64,000 nucleotides of DNA, taken from positions 2,155,501-2,219,500 of the forward strand of contig JARUPZ010000021.1 in assembly GCA_031213475.1 (NCBI GenBank). The letters are read 5' to 3'. A program made the translations under genes and the position numbers. Below the pieces are notes generated by a model. It did not search any database. It was not told the DNA's origin and was given only the letters and a program-made list of their open reading frames with translations. The DNA is from Nereocystis luetkeana (lineage: Eukaryota > Sar > Phaeophyceae > Laminariales > Laminariaceae). Positions 55,370 through 64,000 of this stretch are shown here, piece after piece. The first letter of the stretch is position 1. The number at the start of each line of letters is the position of its first letter.

Positions 55370-55825
55370 GAAAATGATAGGGTTGTCCTCCACCTGTCTC
55401 AACGGAGACGCCATGGAGGGCAGGAAGGAGTTCAACCGGGGGTCAGAAGGCGTTGTGGGGGGGGGGGAGGGCAGGAAGGAGTTCAACCGGGGGTCAGAAG
55501 GCGTTGTGGGGGGGGGGGGGGGGGTAATAGTTTGATGATTGCCCGAGTAATGTTACCATTGACCACGCACCCCTTCCGAGACAGTGGGATTGTCTTCCAC
55601 CTGTCTCAACGAAGACTCCACGGGGGCAGGAGTTCAACAGGGGATTATAAGGCGGTGGGGGGGCGGGGGGGTACTTGCGGCATGCATGGCCGCAGTCGTA
55701 TCATCACAGACCCTCGCATACCTACAATGCCGGGGCGGATCACGTCGGGCTTTCACCGACCAAGCAGGGGGGGGGGGGGGGGGCTATATAGAGGCGTAGG
55801 GCAAGGGGGGGGGGGGGGGGGGTGA
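55370..55825 (-). repeat. Composite of G tracts, LINE end and SINE fragment
   Basis: A 51-bp unit (GGGCAGGAAGGAGTTCAACC ... G run) is duplicated at 55,418-55,518. Then come LINE 3' end remnants at 55,525-55,592 (ATTGACCACGCACCCCTTCC), a third diverged copy of the unit, a G run at 55,657-55,671 with one C, SINE copy 5 at 55,672-55,766, and G runs at 55,767-55,783 and 55,805-55,822. All mobile parts are on the minus strand, each bounded by poly(C) in the sense direction. Confidence 0.8.
55672..55766 (-). mobile_element. SINE-like element, truncated copy 5
   Basis: Sense 3' part only (CTGCTTGGTCGGTGAAAGCC to GGCCATGCATGCCGCAAGTAC), with poly(C) directly at both ends. Confidence 0.8.
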
Positions 55826-56440
55826 GCACAACATTGCCCGCCGAGGTGAACTAAACCGACAGAGCCGTTTCAACAACTTAGCAGAAATAGTGTACCGCCA
55901 GATCGTGCCGAATACGACGATACATATATATAAAAGGCACTGGGGGCGGAGGGGTGGGTGCTCCCCCGAACGGTGAAAAGAAGACACGGTATCGCTCTCC
56001 GAACCTTCGCGGAAAACGTGTTCAAATGCCAGGTTCCAACATGTCGCCGAACCGGTTAGATATCACCATTCAGATCATCTGATAATAGATCCTATAAACG
56101 CGCACCGATGTGATACGTTACGCACAGACGAGCCGTATGAGACAGACCCCCCCTCGCCCGACAAAACAACAATTGTCGCAAGAGGGGCCGTGCCATGCAT
56201 ACACATCCCCACCGCCCGACAGAAACGTGATACCTGCAGACCCTGTAGACGGATCCAACATACACCGGGGGGAATACATAAAACCTGCCGCGAGAGACCT
56301 TCGGCAGATCGTGAAGCGGGGATTCACCCGGTCTATGCATAACCGATGCGTGTGTCAACATATCGTGCGTGCCGAAGGCGACATACCGTCTGCGGTGTCG
56401 GGAGCAGAGGAAAAAAAAAACGACCGGCAGCGTAAAGAAA
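55826..56440. other. Unannotated stretch with open frames on both strands
   Basis: A plus frame of about 150 codons spans 56,110-56,559 and a minus frame of 69 codons overlaps it. Neither has a recognisable domain. Confidence 0.25.
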
Positions 56441-56446
56441 CAGCTA

Positions 56447-56551
56447 GAAACTCATGGCGGTTGGACGGTCGCCATATGTGGGGACCTTTCGGTCAACTTT
56501 TTAGCCAGCCACCAACCATTATTCGCGAGCACCACAGCCGTAACCATTGGG
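56447..56551 (+). CDS. Weak candidate exon
   Basis: In one plus frame, the bases before a good GTGAGT donor after 56,551 encode LETHGGWTVAICGDLSVNF and LASHQPLFASTTAVTIG, a hydrophobic, protein-like peptide. The acceptor (GAAACAG) lacks a pyrimidine tract, and another frame is also open through the donor. No family recognised. Confidence 0.25.
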
Positions 56552-56559
56552 GTGAGTAG

Positions 56560-57499
56560 TTTTTGACTTCTCACTTCCGAATATAGCTTTCACAGGACTC
56601 GGCAGATTTTTTTGTTGTTGTTTTTTTTTTGGGGGGGGGGGGGGGCTGTTCGCTACAAGTCGTACAGCAGCACAGCCTGCGCATGTTTATACAAGTAAGA
56701 AACTCACAGACAAGAAATAAACCTTTGGGAAAAACATCTACGCCACTCCGGTTGGGAATACAAGGAGCGCTTTAGAAACAGACATGAAGACCGAGCGATC
56801 CTTATATATCCGCCCATGGGTGAGGCTCACCTTGTTTTTTTGTGGGACGCTAAGAAATTTGCATAAAAGAAAATCGAGCAAAAACAGGGGCGAGTGCTTC
56901 CCGAAATCCTAGACTGTAGTCCATGCTCAACGTGGTTCCAGGTGGTGGCCCGATAAGGTTCTAAGGCTTGCTCGGGATAAGTGTGCTTCGTGGGCGGGCC
57001 CGTTACGTAATCAAGAGATAGGAAGCGAAAATCGTAGGCACGGCGGAACGGGCAGAAAAGAGACATGCAAATCGCGCAGAAAACCCCTGCCCCTTCCACC
57101 CACCCCATCCTACCCCCGCTCTGCGTATTTTTGCTGTGCCGCACCAGGAGTGGGTTGCAAGCAGGTCACAAACATTGCCGCTACGCCCCCCCCCCCCCCC
57201 CCCCCCCCTCTCCGCTTCGCCACACGAGAAAACAAACCAATTTCATGGACGCTGCCATCCATCTACGCAAGAAAGTCCGACCAATCGGCGATTCTTAATA
57301 GGATGCGCCTAGGTTTTTTAGGCTTCTCGCTTAAGGAGCTCCTGCTATCAGTGAGTCAAAACTGGCGTTTGATGAAATGTGACCGCTTACCCCGACGAAC
57401 AATCCCAAGGCCTGTGGGTGTCGGCGAAAATAGTGTGCGACACAACCGGGACAAGGCGTCCCATGCAACGCACATGCCGTACAAGGCATGCCTTATCGA
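56560..57499. other. Unannotated stretch with T/G and C tracts
   Basis: T run joined to 15 G at 56,621-56,645, and a 23-bp C run at 57,186-57,208, the longest in the window. No LINE or SINE sequence was recognised next to these. Family C words (TTAAGGAGCTCCTG) near 57,334. Confidence 0.4.
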
Positions 57500-57614
57500 G
57501 TAGTTCGTCAGTTGAGGAGTGCGTTCTGAATAGTCAGTGAAAAAAATATTACCTCAGAAGGCAAAATCAAAAAAAAAAAAGTGCTACGAGAATATACCCC
57601 TATCGTAGAGCGCG
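57500..57614. mobile_element. MITE family C fragment (copy 5)
   Basis: GTAGTTCGTCAGTTGAGGAG, AAAGTGCTACGAGAATA and CCCTATCGTAGAGCGCGTCC are in the usual family order. Confidence 0.55.
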
Positions 57615-57844
57615 TCCCCTCTTCCCGCCCCGTTCTGGCCGACTTACATTTGGGTCTGTGACGCAGTAGCTGACGTTTTTGCTGTGGTCTGGCCCGCTCA
57701 GCATATCCACAAGTATGGTGTCCTGGTCAACCGTAGGACAAGGATGGGAAGAGCGAAGACAAGGCGTGCCTCTTTAGCTCCTCCGGTGATAACTGTACAC
57801 GCCTCTTAGCCCAGCCTCGATAAAACGGCTTCGCAGTATTTTTC

Positions 57845-58260
57845 TTTATGAACCCTTACCCTAACCTTAACCTTAACGCCGACCGCCTTGGAAAATTCTG
57901 GGAGGATTTTGGGAAAATTCTGGGCATGAGGACGGAATGAGGAGTTCCACTAGTGTGGCCCTACACCTGTGACACCGACCGCACGGGAAAAATCTGGGAA
58001 AATTCTGGGCATGAAGATGGAATGAGGAGTTAGTGTGGACTTCCAGGTACAGTATCAACCATACACCATCAACCATATTGACGAAGCAGGGCCAAAATCC
58101 TACAACGCTACTGACCCTTAGTAAGCCTGACCGCCGGGGAATATTTTCGGTAAGAAGATTGATCGAAAAAGGAGTTGCGTAATGTGGACGTGTGGACTAT
58201 CAACCATTCTGAAGAAGGTGGGCCAAGTCATGAACACTCAAGCCTGCTGACACGGTACCA
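57845..58260 (+). repeat. Degenerate tandem repeat, about 95-130 bp unit
   Basis: GACCGCCTTGGAAAATTCTG, GGGCATGAGGACGGAATGAG and GAGTTCCACTAGTGTGG recur three times in increasingly diverged form. Telomere-like ACCCTAACCTTAACC words lie at the left edge. Confidence 0.6.
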
Positions 58261-59038
58261 AGCCCACCCTGAACACAACAAACGACAGCTCACACGTCGG
58301 ACAGATCACGATCAATCTACAGATAGGTCATCTAGATCCTAACCTGCCGGTGTGAGATGCTATGCAGGATCTGCATAGCGCAAATTCAACCCAGGAAGCC
58401 TGTCCAATACCATGCAGAACATACGGCTCCCACCCGACAACATGAGAGCTAGATCATACAGATCACACAGATCATTCAGATCATGCATCAGCCCGTCCAG
58501 AAAGATCTACAGTATATCATGAGGTGGGAATCGACTACCTGTCCAATGTGTGTTAAACAATGACGGGCGGCAGATGAGGCCAGGTCGTGTGGGGTCTGGA
58601 CCAAGCATGAGTCCGGGGCGATTATCGCTGCGCACACGACTAGATTGGTGGACTCGCAGAAGCTCACGCAAGCAGCAAAAGACTGGAGTGATGTTACACA
58701 TCTCAGCAGGGAACCCGGGAGAATATAATCCTAGGATGGCCAGGTCGCATGCATGCCTAGATATAAGTAGGAAACCCGCTAGGATGTATCCTAGGATGGC
58801 CCAGACGTCACGGAGGGCGGCAGCGATGCGTCCTCCGAAGACACAAGTGCGAGGCAGCCATAGCCGCATACACGACGGGTAGCGAGTTTCTAATTCTGAC
58901 CTCGCCAAAAAGGAGGCTGCCCCTCTCCAAGTCGCTGAAGAATCCATCTAAGTCCGATCACAACGGTCTCCGAGAAAACAGCAGCGGAGTAGCGACACAC
59001 ATCAGTGCCACAAGAGATTTATAGTTCGCAGCAGTTGA
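58261..59038. repeat. Dispersed GATCTGCATAG repeat (inverted) and unannotated flank
   Basis: 58,300-58,560 matches, in reverse, the repeat at 17,930-18,530 and parts of 25,540-25,740 and 890-975. Further right, CCTAGGATGGCCAGG occurs twice (58,731 and 58,790). No exon supported. Confidence 0.45.
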
Positions 59039-59520
59039 TCGTTGATCGCACCAGCACAGAGTCGCAAGCCACAGCGAGGCCCATCCACACAGCGCCAGGC
59101 AGCAGGACAGCCGCTGCCGACGCCGTGCGCACCCAGTATCGTGGATGGAAGCCGTTTGCTGGGCTCCCGGCTGTGCTCCGCTTGTCTCTCGTGTGTTTCC
59201 TGCTGTGCGATATTTTCTACAGCAACCTCTACCTCTGAAATTTACAGCAATAAACTACAGTTAGCACTATCACGGGTCACAACTAGTACCCGATCACATC
59301 AGCACAGAATCACGGGCCATCGCGTATAGAATCAGGGCTGGACCCATCCACACGACACAAGGGCGCAGCACAGCCGCCGCTCATGCCTTGCGCACCCAGT
59401 GTCGCGGATGGGAACCGCTTGCTGCGCTCCCTGCTGTGTACTGCTGGTCTCTCCCGGTGCCTCCTGATGTGCGATCTCTGCTGCGCGCTGCGCGTACAGA
59501 CTCTAGGTCCGGACAGCAAC
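59039..59520 (+). repeat. Two-copy tandem duplication, about 250-bp unit
   Basis: 59,039-59,255 and 59,293-59,520 share GATCGCACCAGCACAGAGTC, GGCCCATCCACAC, GCCGTGCGCACCCAGT, GTCGCGGATGG and CCTGCTGTG in order. In one plus frame both copies encode PCAPSIVDGSRLL-like peptide, but there is no start, splice or homology evidence for coding. Confidence 0.7.
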
Positions 59521-59646
59521 CTCCCGTACCTCTTGAATTCTACGAGAACGGTTTTTGAGACCACCCGCACCTCTCACTACCCCGCTCACGAAACACATTG
59601 ACCACACCTCACAGCTCACATCACACAGCAGCCTGCAGCAGCTCCG

Positions 59647-59976
59647 ATGCTGGCTTGGCTGCTGGCTGTCACTGCTGCTGTCTGTCACTGCCGATGCTCG
59701 GCGTGGCACATCATTTTCTCTACCAGCCAGCGGCGCGCACCGTCGCCCGACGGCAGCAGTGCGCGGTACATCCACGACATTCTGCTGACGGCTGCGCTTG
59801 CTTTGGCTACTCTCGATGATGTCCAGCGCCACAACCCCGACGATGGCTCGGATGAGGGCTTCCCGCACACCTCCTACAGTAGAAACCGCGAGCAGGACGC
59901 GAAGTACAGTAGTTTTCCAACCAAAATTTCGCCTGCCCTATCCGCTGTCCCTCGCATAAAACGCCTCCAGAAATAG
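59647..59976 (+). CDS. Weak candidate small ORF with signal-like start
   Basis: Open from ATG for 109 codons. Begins MLAWLLAVTAAVCHC and includes RYIHDILLTAALALATLDDV and RHNPDDGSDEGF. The opposite strand is open over the same region for 121 codons, so coding strand is uncertain. No family recognised. Confidence 0.25.
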   Translation: MLAWLLAVTAAVCHCRCSAWHIIFSTSQRRAPSPDGSSARYIHDILLTAALALATLDDVQRHNPDDGSDEGFPHTSYSRNREQDAKYSSFPTKISPALSAVPRIKRLQK

Positions 59977-60456
59977 CACAGACCCACAAAATCGACCCCG
60001 ACAGACGATAAGAAGAAGGGATTCCCTGGGATAAACCCAGTCGACATGAGGCACGATCGGAAATCGCTTTTCTCGATCCTTCTAATCCGACTGCACAAGA
60101 AAGGGCCTTACCGAAGATCGAAATCGTCTACTCAGTATACCGATTTGAATTTTATTTTGTCAGTATCATACACCACTCTGTCCGGAATTATAATCCCCAT
60201 TGGGACTCTGATTTGGCAATAAAATGGGGCTTACATTCCCGACCGGAATGGTCCCGAACATCGACTTCCAATACTCGTTCGATATCCATCGCTAAGAGGG
60301 TACAATACCAGGCGCCAGGTATGTACGAGTATAAAAGTATGTTGTACAAGACGCTTCCGCGGAGCGCTACGCTCGCTCAGGAAGGAAAGGTACCTCAAAT
60401 TGCTATACGAAGCGGACAGTGGTCCATGATTGAATACAGTTTTTATATTATCGTAG
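59977..60456. other. Unannotated stretch
   Basis: No supported feature. TATA-like ACGAGTATAAAAG lies near 60,328. Confidence 0.25.
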
Positions 60457-60566
60457 GTGACTTGACAACGCCAAGAGTCCCGCCGCCATGCTTCAGGAGA
60501 AAACAGCTCGGACGCCACATACGCTTCGTCTCCCTGGCGGTTGCCGCACGTGCGTACATAACCCAG
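60457..60566 (+). CDS. Weak candidate exon
   Basis: Acceptor TTTTTATATTATCGTAG and donor ACCCAG then GTAGGG are both good on the plus strand. One of three frames stays open (DLTTPRVPPPCFRRK, RHIRFVSLAVAARAYITQ). On the minus strand the same bases encode an equally protein-like peptide (CGNRQGDEAYVASELFSPEA) but with poor splice sites. Confidence 0.25.
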
Positions 60567-60899
60567 GTAGGGTACTTATTTTCTTCTTTTGATATGCTGT
60601 ACATACGAAAAAAAAGAGAAAGCACAGCACGGCATAGCAGCACCGCAAAAAAAAAATTAAAAAAAAATCGAAAAGAAAAAAAATCCCCGTCCCTCTCGTG
60701 TAATAATTTTCTGCCTGATTGGAACACCTTGCACCGGTAAAAAAAAAAAACTACAACAACAGCAGAGCTTCTCTCTCAGTCTCGTACGCCGCCCGCCCCT
60801 CTCGCGACCACCTCGCCACCGATTCGGTCCGGGAAAAGCTTTCCCTACTCTGTGCCACAGGGAGCCCCGTCGCCCGCCTCGCGTCAAGCCTGGTGCTCA

Positions 60900-61235
60900 C
60901 CGTGGCCGTCGTCCGCCAGCTCGACAATATTGGTACTCGGACTGCGCAGCTCTGCTTCAACTTCAGCGTGGTCGCAAAAAAAAGCACCGCTTGAATCTTA
61001 TCTTGCAATCCCGAACGACCCTTAAACACTTGTACGTACTCTATCAAAATCACAAAAGGAGGCCAGACAGAGCCCATTCACGCATCCCTCGTGCCTCGAG
61101 GCACACGCGACGCCTAGACACGAAATTGGCGGGCCGCCCTCCTTGCAACTCCCCCTCTATCTGCCAGCACCCGCTGACAACCGCGACGGCGAGGGGCTCG
61201 CCCACAGTGCCGTGCTCGGAGTACACGCGCGCACA
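60900..61235 (-). CDS. Weak minus-strand exon candidates
   Basis: Two G/C-ending-codon frames: about 61,223-61,090 (EHGTVGEPLAVAVVSGCWQI, GELQGGRPANFVSRR), preceded by a strong T/C tract, and a stretch ending at a GTGAGC donor at about 60,908 (SPSTNIVELADDGHG). They could be upstream exons of the LOV gene on the same strand, but no LOV sequence is seen in them. Confidence 0.25.
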
Positions 61236-61239
61236 CGAA

Positions 61240-62300
61240 ACGAAAGAATAAAAAAGGGGAAAAGGACCGAAAGCGCCAAGAGAGATGGAGAAAACAAAAA
61301 AAAACACTGGAAAGTTCCGCCGAGTAATAAAGGGAGGCGGTTCCCAAGTGGGAGCTCTGAGAGGCCAGGGATGTACCAACCAAGCACGCTCAGGGAATGA
61401 GATCTAACTACGTGGTTCTATATACCTGTTGGTTGAAAACGCCAAGGTTGATCTACGGAAATGAATATATTAATGATACCAAAGGTCACCAGGTGGCGCC
61501 GCGCGAGTTGCGTACTAATAATTATGTGAGATTTCCTACTTTTTCGAACATCTCTCTTCATACGAGCCCTTTTTTGGCGAAACGCTACGGACTGCAAGTT
61601 AGTCGACACGGGAAACCCGGCCGGACACATTGGTCGAGGTCCAGGCGCGATCTGCGAAGTGTGGAGAGCGTGGCAAGCGCGCTCATTTTTGGGTTTTTTT
61701 TCGGCGGGAGGGATAACACGCTTACGCTTTCCCTGGTTCCAGTACCAGCGGCCTTATTTTGTACGGTACGGTCGTAGCGGGGGTTTGTTGGGGGGGGGGG
61801 GGGGAGGTTCCCTTTTTGATAGGCTCTCATGCTCACACAGCCCACACATATACCAGGTAGACAACAGACAACATGCACAGGGCACAACGTCACAACCATG
61901 CCGCCCATACGCCGTGCGTGTGCGAAACACCCAGACGCGCTGTACTGTTGTGGCTGGTTGTGTTTATCGAACCCTGCGGTCCGTAACCCACCATCTGCCT
62001 CTCTTTGGTGCTGCTCTATGCGTGACAGATCCACGCACACTGGATGGAAATGTAAGGAGCGTTTGGATTAAATGGGAGTACCCCGACGCTACTAATATTT
62101 TCGACATTTTGTGTTTCTCGCCCGGGGCACAACACAGAAATCTACCGCAGATATCGGACAGCAAGCAAAGAACACTAACAGCGTTGTTACAACCCCCACC
62201 TACCACCACAACAAGCAACAGCGGGCCACACCACGCTCGTGTCGCAGGTCTGTGGTGTAGTGCTGTGGCTAGTTGCTTTATCGGAGGCTGCGGTCCGTCA
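61240..62300. other. Unannotated stretch with G tract
   Basis: G run at 61,790-61,804, TACCAGGTA at 61,851-61,859. Long plus frames exist but lack support. Confidence 0.3.
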
Positions 62301-62307
62301 TCTATCA

Positions 62308-62359
62308 TCCCCACTTCTCTCTCTCTCTCTCTCTCTCGCTCTCTGCTGTGCTGCTGCTG

Positions 62360-62398
<39 letters not shown>

Positions 62399-62400
62399 GC
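62308..62400 (+). repeat. CT and CTG microsatellites
   Basis: A (CT)n run is followed by a (CTG)n run of about 14 units. Open frames across it are low complexity (poly-Leu, poly-Cys, poly-Ala). Confidence 0.95.
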
Positions 62401-63245
62401 ATGTGTGTACGGTGTGTCGTGCGCGGCGCGAAAAACAATACCAGTCATCTGGATGGTCACGATGCCCGATCATGGATTTGAAGGCGCGAGTTCGATCCTC
62501 GCAGAGATCACCATGTCTATTTTGTTGTCACTTTTTTACTTTTTTCTGTCAACTTGTTTTTTGCAACATGTACGCAACCCAAACACCACAGACAACAAAC
62601 AGCACATGAACAGCAGTGCAGGACGCGTGCTGTAACCAGCTGGCTATTACGCTATACACGCCTGCCGCCCAACAGCTGTATTGTTGTCCTATTATTAATA
62701 TCAATAGTACCAGGTAGGTGTTTTTTTATCGGACCCTCCGATCTGTAGAGCTGTGGGTGTCTCTGGTGCTGTGCCATGTATGCATGCTGCCATAGGTACA
62801 ACAACACTGCTGCTGCTGCTGCAGTGCGCTTTTCGTGGGCAGCCGAGTGCGGTCGAGAGTATCTAGCCCCTTCTTCGACGCATACTTTTATATTTCTGTA
62901 GATAGTGTCCCACTATGATTATACTGCTGTGGTCCGGCTGCTGTGTTCCGTGTGCCACGTGTGTGTGTGGGTTGCGTGCGTGCCGCGTGTCACGCGTGGA
63001 GTGCTTTCAAGTTTTTTTTTTTGGTCGGTAGTCCTCTGGTTTTGTGCGGGAGGGGGCTTCTTCTCCGTGAGCGCCACAACAAAAAACATGCATAAACATA
63101 CTGACCAATACGTATATATGACACAATACTCGTGGCGGAATCATTAAGAAAGTCTAGAAGCGTTTCAGTCAACACTACGTATTAATAGTAAAAACAGTGC
63201 CGCAATTTCCAGGTATAGTTTGTGCCCAAAAAACAGGTGCAGTTT
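62401..63245. other. Unannotated stretch
   Basis: A perfect T-arm-like GCGAGTTCGATCCTCGC at about 62,487-62,503 suggests a tRNA relic, but no acceptor pairing fits. TACCAGGTA at 62,708-62,716. Otherwise nothing recognised. Confidence 0.35.
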
Positions 63246-63344
63246 TAACCCTTTTAGAACCGCAGTCCCGTTTTGGGGACAAACCACTCAAACTTCAAGT
63301 AGTTTGTCCCCAAAACGGGACTGCGGTTCTAAAGGGGTTAAAAG
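63246..63344. mobile_element. MITE family B, copy 6 (best preserved)
   Basis: TTAA followed by CCCTTTTAGAACCGCAG on the left and CTGCGGTTCTAAAGGGG then TTAA on the right. The arms pair over about 45 bp. CCC...GGG ends inside TTAA match the known piggyBac superfamily signature. Confidence 0.9.
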
Positions 63345-64000
63345 GGTCTAAAGCCAGTACCACTATTATCAATAGTACTGGTTGTATATCTAAATGTACC
63401 GCGGTAATATGCAGATGTTTCAGAACCTCGTAACAATCATTGTATCATATCATACCACCAGATCGTACCAGATATGCGTATGCTGTACGTATCGTTTCAA
63501 TTCGTTTTTGCGCTTCTCCCTTACGCTGTAGGCACGTCCCACGTCGCGGAGGGAACCTTGTACCTGGTATATATGTTACCGCCCTGCCATACCGTACCGT
63601 ACCGGGTACATAAAACCAGGGTCACGGGTCACCAGGGTGCGGCGCGTGCTTGAGAAAAGGGTCTACTGCTGTCTACTCTACCAGGACTGATTGCAGTCTA
63701 CAGACTTCAGCAGTCTACAGCAACAGTCCAGACGTGGAATCTACTGCCGTCCAGTCACTATACCGCGGTATACATGGTATGTACGAGGTAAGGTGGTTCA
63801 CCATACATATACTCGTACGTACGTAGGCCGACAGAGTTTTATTCAAGATTTTACGTTATAGAGCTGGAACAGCAGCAGCTGGTACGTAGCTGCAAGCAGT
63901 TGATTGAGGTAGGCTGCCTCCTCTGGTAGCGGCGCCACTGCCTGTGTGCCCATCTCATGCTTCTAGTCGTCGGCCCTCACCATTCCTGAAAGCTTGCGCT
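63345..64000. repeat. Short dispersed words, no gene
   Basis: TACTGCTGTCTAC, CAGTCTACAGACTTC and TCAGCAGTCTACAGC recur at 63,660-63,760, and TACCTGGTA lies at 63,561-63,569. No exon or RNA gene recognised. Confidence 0.35.

Noticed and set aside
62440-62512. Functional tRNA gene
   Set aside because: The T arm is perfect (GCGAGTTCGATCCTCGC), but no acceptor stem, D arm or anticodon arm can be drawn with the right spacing.
1-64000. Integrated viruses, LTR retroelements or Polinton-type elements
   Set aside because: No capsid, envelope, integrase, protease or long terminal repeat signature was noticed. The only reverse transcriptases belong to the LINE copies.

Overview
The window is eukaryotic, intergenic or very long-intron DNA dominated by repeats. 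It holds no rRNA genes, no bacterial-style operons and no long uninterrupted host gene. The best clue to the host is a split flavin-binding LOV photoreceptor domain on the minus strand at 51.26-53.28 kb. LOV domains are widespread (plants, algae, fungi, bacteria). Together with long CAG/CTG runs, small exons with GT-AG introns and high repeat load, this suits a photosynthetic stramenopile such as a brown alga. That assignment is inference and cannot be proved here.

Host coding sequence appears only as short exons. On the minus strand a first exon with a signal peptide (39.68-40.01 kb) is followed downstream by Cys-containing exons with good splice signals (38.39, 32.40, 26.85, 19.04 and 18.58 kb), a membrane-spanning exon (11.83 kb) and an acidic, Gly-rich tail exon (2.07-2.82 kb). 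This order (signal peptide, ectodomain, one membrane helix, cytoplasmic tail) would fit one surface-protein gene with enormous introns, but the exon phases show that exons are missing, so the joining is hypothetical. A good plus-strand exon at 11.17-11.34 kb argues for at least one more gene. Weaker exon candidates lie at 56.4 and 59.6-61.3 kb.

Mobile DNA: two nearly identical long LINE copies (27.48-31.43 and 42.84-47.06 kb, both minus) encode an AP-type endonuclease, a reverse transcriptase with FADD and a C-terminal CCHC-like finger. Three more LINE 3' ends are at 13.2, 53.5 and 55.5 kb. A non-coding, SINE-like element of about 510 bp occurs five times. Almost all ends of both elements abut poly(C) on the sense strand, and the two elements sit head-to-tail with poly(C) between them. 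At least five MITE families are scattered through the window: A (TA-flanked, about 112 bp), B (TTAA-flanked hairpins, about 95 bp), C (about 235 bp), D and E.

Tandem DNA: three large arrays (13.8-16.7, 20.6-25.2, 36.2-38.2 kb) are built of degenerate 11-12 bp units centred on CATG palindromes. Related GGGATCCCGCGAG-type arrays lie at 8.0-8.3, 8.9-9.5 and 40.6-41.4 kb. A GGTAAC hexamer satellite with a higher-order period near 150 bp (52.25-53.23 kb) sits inside the putative LOV intron. Many smaller tandem repeats fill the rest.

The most unusual signals are the poly(C)-bound LINE/SINE pair, over twenty G/C homopolymers of 10 bp or more, and the 9-mer TACCAGGTA. This 9-mer occurs 13 times and appears as a 7-bp insertion in a MITE and beside the LOV exon.
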